Shown: positions 36,265 through 46,583, counted from the first letter of the stretch. The stretch is 64,000 nt of DNA from Microbulbifer sp. VAAF005 (GCF_030012985.1 NZ_CP120233.1:248001-312000); one strand, 5' to 3'. Notes: generated from the letters alone by a model not told the origin. Made by a program: numbers and translations.

Positions 36265-37220
36265 GATGCTGGGCTCTCAGTCGTCGATGCATTTAAATCG
36301 AGTTGTACGCCCTCTATATTGGCAGTGCGCGCCAGTTCACCAATAAACCTTGAGGCCGATGTTACCCAAGCGCGCGCTTCCAGCATGTCGAGGATTTTTT
36401 TCCTGGCCAACTCAAATGGCAGTGTCTGCCCGGGAATCCGGCGATGCAGGCGCACCACATGCCAGCCGAAACGGCTCTGTACCGGTTCCCGCCCAGTGCA
36501 TCCCTCTGCCAGCGCTTCCAGGGCCTGTTGTACAGCCCGATCCAGCTCGCCACGGCGAACCTGGCCCAGTGAGCCATCCTGCTGGGCTGTTGGACAGCCG
36601 GATAATTCCCGAGCGGCTGCGGCAAAGCTCTCTGCATCGTCGCCTAATTCGCTGGTGAGCTGTCGAGCCTGCTGCTCTGCCTGCAGCCGACCACTGTCGG
36701 TATCTTCGATGGGTTCAATCAGGATATGAGCGGCCTCAAATAAGTCAGGCGTGCGGAAACGATGGATATGCCCATCGTAATAGCGGCGGCATTCCTCTTC
36801 AGTGACGTGGGCTGCGGGTAGTTCCCGCTCCAGTAAAGCACTTATTTCTGTATTTTCTTCCGTGTCATTGGGATTGTCGGTATCGTTTTGTCTCTGTCCT
36901 TTGTGACGTCTGCTGGCGATAACCTGCTGCAGAAGTTCCCTAATAGCCAGAGCCCTTGCCGCTTGGTGCCAAGCGATTTCGCCCTCTGGGGCTGGGTGAT
37001 ATTGCATCTCCCGCGCAATCTCCTCGGCTGTAATCTCTACTCCATTGACTCGCACCTCGGCAAAGGCAGGCATCGGTGTGTGTTCAACGTCTGGACCATA
37101 ACCGCAACCGCCGACCTCGCAGGCAGATGGTAATACGGGGTCTTGGAGCTTTGCCCCAGTAGGAGAGGGGGCAGTTCGATATACTGTATGGCGTTGTCTT
37201 TGCTCATATTGAGCCTTCAC
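36261..37220 (-). CDS. NifM-like PpiC-type peptidyl-prolyl isomerase of the nar operon
   Basis: 319 residues. The N-terminal part (1-70) includes a Cys-containing stretch SACEVGGCGYG; a helical region then leads to a parvulin domain (about 170-280) with FEAAHILIEPIED, GDDAESFAAAARELSGCPTA, QQDGSLGQVRRGEL and SRFGWHVVRLHRR. No signal peptide, so it acts in the cytoplasm. A parvulin/NifM-like protein after narI is known from Pseudomonas nar operons and is thought to help NarG folding. It overlaps narI by four bases (ATGA). Confidence 0.85.
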   Translation of the reverse strand: MKAQYEQRQRHTVYRTAPSPTGAKLQDPVLPSACEVGGCGYGPDVEHTPMPAFAEVRVNGVEITAEEIAREMQYHPAPEGEIAWHQAARALAIRELLQQVIASRRHKGQRQNDTDNPNDTEENTEISALLERELPAAHVTEEECRRYYDGHIHRFRTPDLFEAAHILIEPIEDTDSGRLQAEQQARQLTSELGDDAESFAAAARELSGCPTAQQDGSLGQVRRGELDRAVQQALEALAEGCTGREPVQSRFGWHVVRLHRRIPGQTLPFELARKKILDMLEARAWVTSASRFIGELARTANIEGVQLDLNASTTESPAS

Positions 37221-37972
37221 TTGGGTGCTGAGCTTGTCGGTTGAGGTGCGGTCGGATCAGGTATCGGCGTCGTACTTTTGCGAGCGAGTCTTCGCGATCT
37301 CACTATTTGGTATCCGGGGCGCAACACATAGGCAAAGGGCGCACTCCAGATGTGCACCAATCGTGTAAAGGGGGTAATCAGGAATAGTGTCAGCCCGAGC
37401 ACAATGTGTATCTTGTAGACGAGCTGGGTATTGATAATCAGCTCAGAGGCAGAGGGAGTAAACGTGAGTATGCCCTGAGCCCAGCCCATAAATAATACCA
37501 TTTCCTTACCGCTCAGGTGATCCATGGTCCAGATGGTCGTGGCCAGTCCGATAAATAGCTGCAGCCAGATCAGCACAAGGACCAGGATGTCACCGACCGA
37601 AGAGCTGTGGCGGATGCGAGCGTAATAGAGCCGACGATGTAACAGTATGCTGCAGCCAATAAATCCGGCAATTCCGGCAAGGCCGCCAACGATCAGTGCC
37701 ATTAACTGCTTGAAACTATGGCTTACTCCAAAATAATCAAATACCCCAATAGGAGTCAGTAAGCCAACAAAGTGGCCGAAAAACAGAATCAGGATTCCCA
37801 GATGGAGCAGGTTGGACCCCAGCATCATCTGCTTGCGGCGCAGGAACTGTGAAGATTGTGATCGCCAGCTGTATTGGCCTTTGTCGAAGCGAATGATGCT
37901 ACCGAGTACCAGTACGGTAAGGGCCACATATGGGTACCAACCAAATAATAAGTAGTTGATGACGCTGTGCAT
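37217..37972 (-). CDS. narI: Respiratory nitrate reductase gamma subunit (cytochrome b)
   Basis: 251 residues with five membrane helices. MHSVINYLLFGWYPYVALTV opens the protein, and heme-ligating His residues are seen in GSNLLHLGILILFFGHFVGL and in KIHIVLGLTLFLITPFTRLVH. NarI oxidises quinol and passes electrons to NarH. It has a C-terminal tail of about 20 residues, rich in Pro, Ser and Thr (PIPDPTAPQPTSSAPK), beyond the usual end. It starts 35 bases after narJ. Confidence 0.95.
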   Translation of the reverse strand: MHSVINYLLFGWYPYVALTVLVLGSIIRFDKGQYSWRSQSSQFLRRKQMMLGSNLLHLGILILFFGHFVGLLTPIGVFDYFGVSHSFKQLMALIVGGLAGIAGFIGCSILLHRRLYYARIRHSSSVGDILVLVLIWLQLFIGLATTIWTMDHLSGKEMVLFMGWAQGILTFTPSASELIINTQLVYKIHIVLGLTLFLITPFTRLVHIWSAPFAYVLRPGYQIVRSRRLARKSTTPIPDPTAPQPTSSAPK

Positions 37973-38007
37973 GGTGTTTGTCTCAATAAACTTTTGGGTG
38001 GTTTATT

Positions 38008-38700
38008 TCACGTTTCGCTGGAAGACATAATCAATTTACCGGCGGCTTTCAGCCGCGCGATAATCCCGCTTGGTGGAACTTGGTGCTGGGGCGTTGTAAA
38101 GGTGATGGGTTTTTCCTCCCATTCTTCCTCGACAGACGTTTCCGTTGCTTGTTGGTTTCGCGCAAGTAATTCCTTTACCGCTTGGGCATCGGGCTGTTTT
38201 CCTGCGAGTTTTATGAGCAGGTGAAAGATCCCTGCGTACGCTGACTGGCGCTCGTCGAGGCGCTGGGCTAAGGCGGCAAATACATGGGCCGGTTGCGATA
38301 GCCAGTCACGGATTTCGGTTTCTGGCAAGCAGGAAATAAATTCCAGAAAGATCGGGATGTAATCAGGCAGTTCATCGCGTTGAAGGAAGCAGCCGTGTGC
38401 AATGTACTCTTCGCCCAGATTGAGCATTGCCTGGCCGCGCTCGCGGCTTTCACCGTGAATATGTTCAAAAAAATGTAGTGATAGGGCGCGGGAGCTGTCG
38501 AATAAATCGCTGTAGTCCACTTGTAAGCTCAGCAGCTCCTGCTGTAAATAACTACGTAGCAAGGGGGCAATCATGGCGCGATCTATGCTGGAAAGTGCTT
38601 GCTCACTGTCCAGTGTTTCGCGAATATCATTGATATGCGTTTTCACGGATTCACTGGGGTAGTCCAGTAGTAACGCCAGAGCACGTAATAACCTTTTCAT
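38008..38700 (-). CDS. narJ: Nitrate reductase assembly chaperone
   Basis: 230 residues, all helical and without membrane segments. MKRLLRALALLLDYPSESVK, LQVDYSDLFDSSRALSLHFFEHIHGESRERGQAM (the conserved family core near 60-95) and LPDYIPIFLEFIS mark NarJ/NarW, which binds the NarG N-terminus and helps insert the molybdenum cofactor. The ATG overlaps the narH stop by one base (TAATG). Confidence 0.94.
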   Translation of the reverse strand: MKRLLRALALLLDYPSESVKTHINDIRETLDSEQALSSIDRAMIAPLLRSYLQQELLSLQVDYSDLFDSSRALSLHFFEHIHGESRERGQAMLNLGEEYIAHGCFLQRDELPDYIPIFLEFISCLPETEIRDWLSQPAHVFAALAQRLDERQSAYAGIFHLLIKLAGKQPDAQAVKELLARNQQATETSVEEEWEEKPITFTTPQHQVPPSGIIARLKAAGKLIMSSSET

Positions 38701-40223
38701 TAGGGGGTATCCGTATAGCGTTTGCCCGGCATGCGCTTGGGGCCGCCAAATAGATCAAGCTTGGTACTTCCGTTATGTGGTTCCGTAAAGCTAAAGCCCA
38801 TAGCACCGCGCAGGTGGTATGCATTTTCTTCGGATTCACGGTGGTTGGTCGGGATTACGTAGCGGTCTTCGTAGGCGGCGAGCGCCATATAGCGGTACAT
38901 ATCCTCAATGGTTTTCCGGGTGAGACCGACGCTCTTTGGAATTTCCTCATTGGTTACCCCCCCAACAGTTTTAGCGCGCATGTAGGCACGCATTGCCAGC
39001 ATTCGCTCTAATGCGCGGGTTACCGGTACTTCGTCGCCGGCCGTGAGCAGGTTGGCCAAATAACGCAGAGGGATACGCAGTGAACTGACATCCGGCATAC
39101 CGTGATTCACTGCGATCTTGCCGGCCTCAGCGGCGGATTGGATTGGCGATAGAGGGGGCACATACCAAACCATCGGCAGCGTGCGATATTCGGGGTGCAA
39201 GGGGAAAGCAACCTCCCAGTCCATCACCATTTTGTACACGGGTGAGTGGGTTGCCGCATCCAGCCATGCCTGGGGAATACCATCGCGGGCCGCTTGCGCC
39301 TGGATCTCGGGATCGTGGGGGTTGAGGAAGATATCCCGCTGCGCGGGATACAGGTCCTTTTCATTCTCTACGGCAGCGGCTTGCTCGATTCGGTCGGCAT
39401 CGTAGAGCATAACGCCCAGGTAGCGGATTCGACCAACACAGGTTTCCGAGCACACGGTTGGCATCCCGGCTTCGATCCTGGGGTAGCAGAAAATACATTT
39501 CTCAGATTTGCCAGTGGACCAGTTGTAGTAAATCTTCTTATAGGGGCAGCCGGAAACGCACATACGCCAGCCACGACATTTGCCCTGGTCAATCAGGACG
39601 ATGCCATCCTCCTCTCGTTTATAAATAGCACCAGAGGGGCAGGAGGCTACACAGGATGGATTCAGGCAGTGCTCGCACAGCCTGGGTAAGTACATCAGAA
39701 AGGTTTGTTCGAACTGGCTGTAGATCTCCTTTTCGACACCGGCGAAGTTATAGTCCTTTGAGCGCGCACTGAATTCGCCGCCCAGATCATCCTCCCAGTT
39801 GCCGCTCCATTCGATTTTTGTCAGCACATCACCGGTGACCAGAGAGCGGGGCTTGGCTGAGGGCTGTGCCTGGAGCTCAGGAGCCTTTTGCAGCCAGTCG
39901 TATTCGAAGGTGTAGGGCTCATAGAAATCATCAATTTCCGGCAGGTCCGGGTTGGCAAAAATATTGGCCAGTAAGCGCCACTTTGAGCCAGCCCGGGGCT
40001 GGAGTTTGCCATTTTTCTTGCGAATCCAGCCGCCGTTCCAGCGCTTTTGGTTTTCCCAGTCCTTCGGGTAACCGACACCGGGTTTGGATTCCACGTTGTT
40101 AAACCAGGCGTATTCGACACCTTCACGGTTGGTCCATACATTTTTGCAGGTAATTGAACAGGTGTGACAGCCAATACACTTGTCGAGATTCAGGACCATC
40201 CCAATCTGGGCACGGATTTTCAT
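38700..40223 (-). CDS. narH: Respiratory nitrate reductase beta subunit (Fe-S)
   Basis: 507 residues. The first cluster is bound by CIGCHTC and the next Cys (16, 19, 22, 26). Further Cys blocks CEHCLNPSCVASCPSGA, CRGWRMCVSGCPYKK and CIFCYPRIEAGMPTVC carry three [4Fe-4S] and one [3Fe-4S] cluster; the Trp in CRGWRMC at the usual fourth position marks the 3Fe cluster. NarH wires NarI to NarG. Starts 102 bases after narG. Confidence 0.97.
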   Translation of the reverse strand: MKIRAQIGMVLNLDKCIGCHTCSITCKNVWTNREGVEYAWFNNVESKPGVGYPKDWENQKRWNGGWIRKKNGKLQPRAGSKWRLLANIFANPDLPEIDDFYEPYTFEYDWLQKAPELQAQPSAKPRSLVTGDVLTKIEWSGNWEDDLGGEFSARSKDYNFAGVEKEIYSQFEQTFLMYLPRLCEHCLNPSCVASCPSGAIYKREEDGIVLIDQGKCRGWRMCVSGCPYKKIYYNWSTGKSEKCIFCYPRIEAGMPTVCSETCVGRIRYLGVMLYDADRIEQAAAVENEKDLYPAQRDIFLNPHDPEIQAQAARDGIPQAWLDAATHSPVYKMVMDWEVAFPLHPEYRTLPMVWYVPPLSPIQSAAEAGKIAVNHGMPDVSSLRIPLRYLANLLTAGDEVPVTRALERMLAMRAYMRAKTVGGVTNEEIPKSVGLTRKTIEDMYRYMALAAYEDRYVIPTNHRESEENAYHLRGAMGFSFTEPHNGSTKLDLFGGPKRMPGKRYTDTP

Positions 40224-40325
40224 CTCAGCTTCCTGTCTTTATGCCGGCGACCTTGCGCGTCCATTTTCAAATCCATAACAACTCACAAAATTATTGTGCT
40301 GGGGCACTGGTGAGGGTGAGGCTGT

Positions 40326-43300
40326 TTAAGTCGTAGCCGGTAGTACTTCCTTGTCAAACCAGTTGATTTCATTCATTTTGCGCACCACCACAAACTGGTC
40401 GCGGTTGGCGCCGACGGTGCCGTAGTAATTGAAACCATAGGCCAGTTGGCAGTAGCCACCGATCATGTGGGTTGGTTTCATATTGACCCGGGTAACTGAA
40501 TTGTGGATGCCGCCGCGCTGGTTGGTAATTTCCGAGCCCACGGTATTTACGATTTTTTCCTGGGCGTGGTACATGATGGCTGAGCCCGGCATGATGCGCT
40601 GGGAGACCACCGCGCGGGCCGTCAGGGCACCATTGATGTTGAAGGCCTCGATCCAATCGTTGTCCCTGATACCGGCTCTTTGTGCATCTTCCTCACTGAT
40701 CCACACCACCGGGCCGCCCCGGTTGAGGCTCAACATAATCAGGTTTTCAGTATAGGTAGAGTGGATTCCCCATTTCTGGTGGGGAGTGAGAATATTGAGT
40801 TGGATCTCTGGGTTTCCGTTGGGGATTTTCCCCAGCACCTGTTTGATCGAACGGGTATCGATAGGAGGCCGCCAGGTAACGAACCCCTCTCCAAACGCCA
40901 GCATCCAGTTGTGGTCCTGGTACAGTTGTTGGCGGCCTGTGATTGTGCGCCAGGGAATCAGCTCGTGTACATTGGTCCAGTTAGAAGTGTAGGAAACATG
41001 CTCGCTTTCGATACCGGACCAGGTGGGAGAGGAAATGATTTTTCGGGGCTGTGATACCACATCGCGAAAACGGATTTTTTCCTCTTCCTTACCCTCGGCC
41101 AAGTGCTCGTGGTTACGGCCGGTATTTTTGCCCAGTGCTTGCCACGCCTTTACCGCTACTTCACCGTTGGTTTCCGGTGCCAGCATCAGAATGGTTTCAC
41201 AGGCCTCGATGTCGGTTTCGATTTTGGGGCGCCCGGCGCACTCACCTGACTTGATCCTGCCATTGAGATTAGCCAGGTTATCGATCTCGGTATTGGTATT
41301 CCAGTTGAGCCCTTTGCCACCATTGCCTTTGTGTTCCAGTTCTGGGCCTATGGAGGTAAAGCGTTCATAGGTGGCTGGATAGTTACGTTCTACAATGGCG
41401 ATACTGGGCATGGTAACGCCAGGCTCGGGCTCGCATTCACCGCGCTTCCAATCCTTGGGTTCGTAGGGCTGGGCAATTTCCCCGGGTGTGTCGTGCTGGA
41501 TCGGGGTCAATACTAAATCCCGCTCCACGCCGAGTACCTCCGGACATATTTCTGAGAATTTCCGGGCAATCCCTTTGAAAATATCCCAGTCACTGCGACA
41601 CTCCCAAACCGGGTCCACCGCAGCGGTTAAAGGGTGGATGAATGGATGCATATCTGAGGTGTTGAGATCGTGTTTCTCATACCAGGTGGCGGTGGGCAGG
41701 ACTATGTCGCTGTACAAACTGGTGGTCGACATGCGGAAATCAATATTCACCATCAGGTCCAGTTTGCCGGCAGGGGCCTCTTCATGCCAGCGCACTTCAC
41801 TGGGTCGCCCCTCATCAGCATCATTTTCTTCTCCCACCACGCCGTGCAATGAACCGATAAAGTGTTTGAGAAAATACTCGTGACCTTTGCCGCTGGCACC
41901 CAGCACATTGGAGCGCCAGAAGAACATGTTGCGCGGCCAATTCTGGGGACTGTCCGGGTCCTCGCTGGCAAATGCCAATTCGCCGGATTTTAATTTTCTG
42001 GGAATTGCTTCTGCGGGGGATTCCCCTGTTTCGGTAAGCTGTTTAGCAACTTCTAGTGGATTAGTATTCAGTTGTGGTGCGGAAGGCAGCCAGCCCATAC
42101 GTTCGGCGCGCACGTTGTAGTCGATGATCTCCTGGCCCCAGTCTCCCCTGGGGGCGAGTGGGGAAAGGATGTCGGAAACCTTCAGGGATTCATAGCGCCA
42201 CTGGTTGGTATGGGCATAGAAAAATGAGGTGCCATTCATATGGCGGGGAGGGCGGTTCCAGTCCAGGGCGAAGGCGACTGGCAGCCAGCCGGTTTGTGGG
42301 CGAAGTTTCTCCTGGCCGACGTAGTGTGCCCACCCTCCTCCTGATTTACCCACACAGCCGCACATGATCAGCAGTGCAATAATGCCGCGATAGCTCATGT
42401 CCATGTGGTACCAGTGATTGAGGCCGGCGCCCAGGATCACCATGGATCGGCCTTCAGTAGCCTCAGCATTGGTGGCAAATTCCTGTGCAACATGGATGAT
42501 GGCATCGCGTTTTACACCGCAAACTGATTCGGCCCAGGCGGGGGTAAAAGGCAGATCATCATCGTAGCTTTTTGCTATATTGCCGCCGCCGAAGTCGCGA
42601 TCGACGCCATAGTTGGCAAGAAACAGGTCGAAGGTGGAGGCTACTTGGCAAGGGCCTCCTTTTAGTTCGACGGTCGTTACCGGTATCGTACGCGCCAGGA
42701 TGGTATCGTGCCCGGTTGCAACAAAGGTTTCAGGGGCATCGGCGCCAAAATAGGGGAATGCAACGGCTTCCCGGCTGTTCGATATTTTCTCCAGGCTCAG
42801 TGCGAGCTTGATAGCGCGCCCCTGGCCATCTTTCTCTTCCAGGTTCCACTTGCCCTGTTGTCCCCAGCGGAATCCGGCACTGCCGTTGGGGCAGACAATA
42901 TCACCGCTGGGTTCATCGAAAGCGACGGGTTTCCAGTCGGGGTTGTTGTCCTCACCCAGAGCGCCGCTGAAGTCGGCCGCCCGCAACAACCGGTCTGGTA
43001 CTAACTGTCCATCCCGCTCAACCAGTTTGACCAGGAATGGCATGTCAGTGAATTGCCGTGCGTAGTTCATAAAATACGGAACCTGCCGCTTTACATAGTA
43101 CTCGGTGAGAACAACATGTCCGAGTGCCAGGGCCAAGGCGGCATCTGTTCCCTGCTTGGGGTGCAGCCACAGATCGGCAAACTTACAGGCCTCGCTATAG
43201 TCCGGTGAAACTACAACGCTTTTAGTGCCTTTGTAGCGCACTTCGGTATAAAAGTGCGCATCTGGTGAGCGTGTCTGTGGGACATTTGACCCCCATACCA

Positions 43301-44047
43301 GGAGATAGCCGGAGTTGTACCAGTCAGCGCTCTCAGGAACGTCGGTTTGCTCTCCCCAGGTTTGGGGGGAAGAGGGGGTAGGTCACAGTACCAGTCGTAA
43401 AAGCTCAGCAGCACGCCACCGAGAAGTGATAAATAGCGACTGCCGGCGGCATAGGAAACCATCGACATTGCGGGAATAGGGGAGAAGCCAGCGACTCGGT
43501 CGGGTCCGTACTTGTCGATCGTATAGGCGTTAGCTGCGGCGATTATCTCATTGACTTCATCCCAGCCGATACGGACGAAACCACCCCTACCACGGCGGGA
43601 AACCCAGCTCTCACGACTGTTCTGGTCTTCTGTAATAGAGCGCCAGGCATCTACAGGGGATTTAGAGGTGCGCGCGTTGCGCCAGGCCTCCACCAATCGT
43701 GCCCGAACCAGTGGGTATTTCACTCGGGTGCCGGAATAGAGGTACCAGCTGTAACTGGCACCCCGGGGACAGCCTCGCGGTTCATGGTTGGGTAGATCGG
43801 GCCGGGTGCGGGGGTAGTCAGTCTGTTGAGTCTCCCAGGTAACAATGCCGCCCTTTACGTAGATTTTCCATGAGCAAGAGCCGGTGCAGTTGACACCGTG
43901 GGTAGACCGTACAATTTTGTCAGCCGCCCAGCGTTTGCGGTAGGCATCCTCCCAATCCTGGGACTCACCTGTTGTAATTCCATGAGCGTCAGAAAAAGTT
44001 TCGGTGCGTTGGCGAAAAAAGGTGAGGCGGTCCAGGAAGTGACTCAT
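40326..44047 (-). CDS. narG: Respiratory nitrate reductase alpha subunit (frameshifted)
   Basis: The catalytic Mo-bisMGD subunit. The 5' part (from ATG 44047) reads MSHFLDRLTFFRQRTETFSD, the FS0 cluster region HGVNCTGSCSWKIYVKG, and up to YDWYCDLPP, whose Asp is the molybdenum ligand. There it shifts frame: the annotated continuation is LPPKPGESK, but the -1 frame gives SPQTWGEQTDVPESADWYNS, the conserved NarG sequence, and runs without a break to 40326. The break lies at about 43363-43380 (a run of C6 beside CTT on the coding strand); one added base restores 1240 residues, the normal length. Otherwise complete and first gene of narGHJI-ppiC-orf68-narK. Confidence 0.93.
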
Positions 44048-44415
44048 ATGCTATTCATCCATGAGTGCATGAGAGAGTAAGCGGTGCGCCTAGTGCCTAG
44101 AGGCTAGCTGAGACTTTTGCTATTTCAAGGTTGTTTCTTTTTCATTCTCTGAAGATAGCTGCAGCCGAGCAGAAAAATATGTGGAATGAAGTGGTTGAGG
44201 ATTCAGCTGACTTTCAAGCTAGTGGCACTTGTCTAGTGCTGGAGTTTGAAATTTCCTGAGGGGTTGTAAGTAGGCCAATAGATGGGGGAGTGAAGTGCTT
44301 TAGAAAACTGAATGAGTCTTCTAGGGAGCCTCTGGGTTATTCAGAGGTTCCCTAGATTGCTAAAACGAGCTGCAAAAAAGGCGATTACGCCATATTTATC
44401 ACTGTGGGTAGTTAT
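44048..44415. other. narG upstream region
   Basis: 368 bases, no gene. It should contain the nar operon promoter. I looked for TTGA-N6-TCAA and found no convincing FNR box. It contains the 15-base-pair hairpin at 44320-44356, close to the 3' end of trhP. Confidence 0.5.
44320..44356. repeat. Strong 15-base-pair hairpin between trhP and narG
   Basis: TCTAGGGAGCCTCTG (44320-44334) pairs with CAGAGGTTCCCTAGA (44342-44356) with one G:T mismatch and a 7-base loop. There is no T-run on either strand, so it is not a standard terminator, though it could stop or protect the trhP transcript. The right arm holds CAGAGGTTCC, also found at 18522-18531. Confidence 0.6.
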
Positions 44416-45759
44416 TTAGCCCAGTGCTTTGACCAATAATGCCCGCTGCAATTGCGTATCTTCAATACCTTCCGGCCGAGGAATTTTCACAATATGCCCT
44501 GAGCCTGGCGCCACATCGATAGCCTTACCTTCCGTATTCTCCATTTGCTCCAAGGGGAAGAACAAGCTACCGCTGGGAGTCATTAACTCCAATTGATCAC
44601 CGCGTTCAAAGCGATTTTTTACGTCAATCGTCAAATACTCAGGACTGCCGTCAATAAGCTCGCCTACGAACTGTTGGCCCGGAGTTGATATCAATCCCTT
44701 TTCATATTGCTGGTATTCTGCTGGTGGATGGCGACGGTAGAAACCTTCCGTGTAGCCCCGGTTCGAGAGGGTTTCTAATTCGTCCATCATCTTCATGTCA
44801 AAGTCTTTTCCTGCTGCAGCATCGTCTATCGCGCGACGATAGATCTGAGCAGTACGAGCCACATAGTAGTGGGATTTGGTGCGACCTTCGATTTTTAAAG
44901 AGTGAACGCCCATTTCCGAGAGGCGCTTGACGTGCTGTACGGCCCGCAGATCTTTGGAGTTCATGATGTAGGTACCGTGCTCATCTTCGTAGGCCGGCAT
45001 ATATTCTCCAGGGCGACCCTCTTCCTGTAGTAAAAAGGCCTGGGAAGTACTTTCACTGGCGGAGGTGGGTTGCTTGGTGGGTTCCTGGGTTTGCACATGA
45101 ATCAACTCGCCAACTTCATTCTCTTTGGCTTCATGAGCTTGGTATTGCCAGCGGCAGGAGTTGGTGCAGGCACCCTGGTTGGCATCTCTATGGGTCATAT
45201 AACCGGATAGCAAGCAGCGCCCGGAATAGGCGATACAGAGCGCACCGTGGACAAAGACTTCCAACTCCATCTCGGGCACTTTCTGGCGAATTTCTTCAAT
45301 CTCATCCAGGGACAGTTCCCGGGAAAGTATCACCCGAGATAACCCCTGGCGATGCCAGAACTTTACGGTCGCGTAGTTTACCGCATTGGCCTGTACGGAT
45401 AGGTGGACTGGCAGATCAGGCCAGCGCTCCCTTACCATCATTATCAGGCCCGGGTCGGACATAATCAGGGCGTCAGGCCCCATTTCGACAATTTCTTCCA
45501 GGTCCCGCAGGTAACTGCGAACTTTGTCGTTGTGAGCGGCGATATTAGAGGCGATATAGAACTGTTTTCCCTGCTGGTGTGCTTCTTCTATGCCTAGGCG
45601 CAGGGTTTCAATATTTTTAAATTCATTATTGCGCACACGCAAGCTGTAGCGGGGTTGGCCGGCATAAACGGCATCGGCACCATAGGCAAACGCATATCGC
45701 ATATTTTTTAAAGTCCCTGCGGGGGACAGTAACTCAGGTTTAAACACGGAAAAACTCAT
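44416..45759 (-). CDS. trhP: TrhP, U32-family tRNA hydroxylation protein
   Basis: 447 residues. FKPELLSPAGTLKNMRYAFA, GADAVYAGQPRYSLRVRNNE, MGPDALIMSDPGLIM, LHLSVQANAVNY-like HLSVQANAVNYATVKFW, VFVHGALCIAYSGRCLLSGY and GACTNSCRWQY closely follow E. coli YegQ/TrhP, including the four Cys for an Fe-S cluster. TrhP makes 5-hydroxyuridine at position 34 of tRNAs from prephenate without oxygen. A perfect FNR-type box lies 53 bases before the start. It is the third U32 protein within 15 kb. Confidence 0.93.
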   Translation of the reverse strand: MSFSVFKPELLSPAGTLKNMRYAFAYGADAVYAGQPRYSLRVRNNEFKNIETLRLGIEEAHQQGKQFYIASNIAAHNDKVRSYLRDLEEIVEMGPDALIMSDPGLIMMVRERWPDLPVHLSVQANAVNYATVKFWHRQGLSRVILSRELSLDEIEEIRQKVPEMELEVFVHGALCIAYSGRCLLSGYMTHRDANQGACTNSCRWQYQAHEAKENEVGELIHVQTQEPTKQPTSASESTSQAFLLQEEGRPGEYMPAYEDEHGTYIMNSKDLRAVQHVKRLSEMGVHSLKIEGRTKSHYYVARTAQIYRRAIDDAAAGKDFDMKMMDELETLSNRGYTEGFYRRHPPAEYQQYEKGLISTPGQQFVGELIDGSPEYLTIDVKNRFERGDQLELMTPSGSLFFPLEQMENTEGKAIDVAPGSGHIVKIPRPEGIEDTQLQRALLVKALG

Positions 45760-45804
45760 AGTGGAATAGTCGGACGCGGCCGCATGTTAACGGTATTCAA
45801 GATC

Positions 45805-45832
45805 GCGCTAATTGATATAAATCAATTAGCGC
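45805..45832 (-). promoter_or_regulatory. Perfect FNR/ANR box inside a 12-base-pair palindrome upstream of trhP
   Basis: TTGATATAAATCAA at 45812-45825 is a perfect match to the FNR consensus TTGAT-N4-ATCAA. The symmetry extends outwards to GCGCTAATTGAT / ATCAATTAGCGC, twelve perfect pairs with a 4-base centre. The centre lies about 59 bases before the trhP ATG, consistent with class II activation at -41.5. The longer palindrome could also form a hairpin in RNA read through from the P460 gene. Confidence 0.75.
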
Positions 45833-45926
45833 TGGGGTGGGGGTGATAAGCTGTTATGGAGGGAATCTATGCTGTTACTCTAGCCGAATAATAGACCTCT
45901 AACCTCTGATTTTTGCTGTTTACTTT

Positions 45927-46496
45927 TTAGTTCTGCAGGACCTGCTGATAACCCTGTGTGTATACCCAGTCATTATTCTTGGCAGGCAAATGACATCCAA
46001 AACAGTTGTTAAGCCCGGTGCCTTTCCAGGTTTCAGTTTCACTTTTGGCTATTCCTGGCTTAAATAAAGCCCATCCCCAGCCTTCTGCCCAAGCCGGGTT
46101 TTCTGGGAAGCGGTTGTTATCGTCTTTTACCATCATAAAAGTGAATTGAAGGTCTGAGGAGTAATAAGCCAACCCTGTGGTTAAGGGCTCCGATTGGGTG
46201 CTATTAACATCCTTTACCAAAACTGTCCCATCGGGAAACTTCCCCTTTTTGCGATACCCTTCTACTGCCTGGGGTTGGGTATAAACATTATGAGTATCCC
46301 ATCCATCGCCACTCGAGGACTTTACCTGATAGGAGCCCAGGAAGACCCATTCCCGGCGGTAATTATCCGGCAAAGTAATATTCCCCTGGCTATCAACCAT
46401 GCTTTTATAGGTTGAATTGAGGTTTTCATCGGCCTTTGCAGAAATACCCAATACGAGTGTCAGAACTAAAGAGGTAAATAAGTAGGCGCTGCGCAT
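45927..46496 (-). CDS. Cytochrome P460 family protein
   Basis: 189 residues with a signal peptide (about 22, ending GISAKA). The heme motif is Cys 165-Phe-Gly-Cys 168-His 169 (NNCFGCHLPAKNNDWVYTQG), and the body (NYRREWVFLGSY, FPDGTVLVKDV, WGWALFKPGIAKSETETWKG) fits the P460/cytochrome c'-beta fold. Members oxidise hydroxylamine or bind nitric oxide; near a nitrate reductase locus, protection from nitrogen oxides is plausible. The crosslinked Lys of true P460 cannot be confirmed. The gene precedes trhP on the same strand, with the FNR palindrome between them. Confidence 0.82.
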   Translation of the reverse strand: MRSAYLFTSLVLTLVLGISAKADENLNSTYKSMVDSQGNITLPDNYRREWVFLGSYQVKSSSGDGWDTHNVYTQPQAVEGYRKKGKFPDGTVLVKDVNSTQSEPLTTGLAYYSSDLQFTFMMVKDDNNRFPENPAWAEGWGWALFKPGIAKSETETWKGTGLNNCFGCHLPAKNNDWVYTQGYQQVLQN

Positions 46497-46583
46497 AATC
46501 CTTTTCCATTGCTGTTGATGTGGGAGAGCTATACCCGGGTTTCAGCTGCTGGAAAGTATATGAAGGCGGGAAGGGTAAAACTG

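Noticed and set aside
44048..44415. FNR box in front of narG
   Set aside because: I looked for TTGA-N6-TCAA and found only half sites with wrong spacing.
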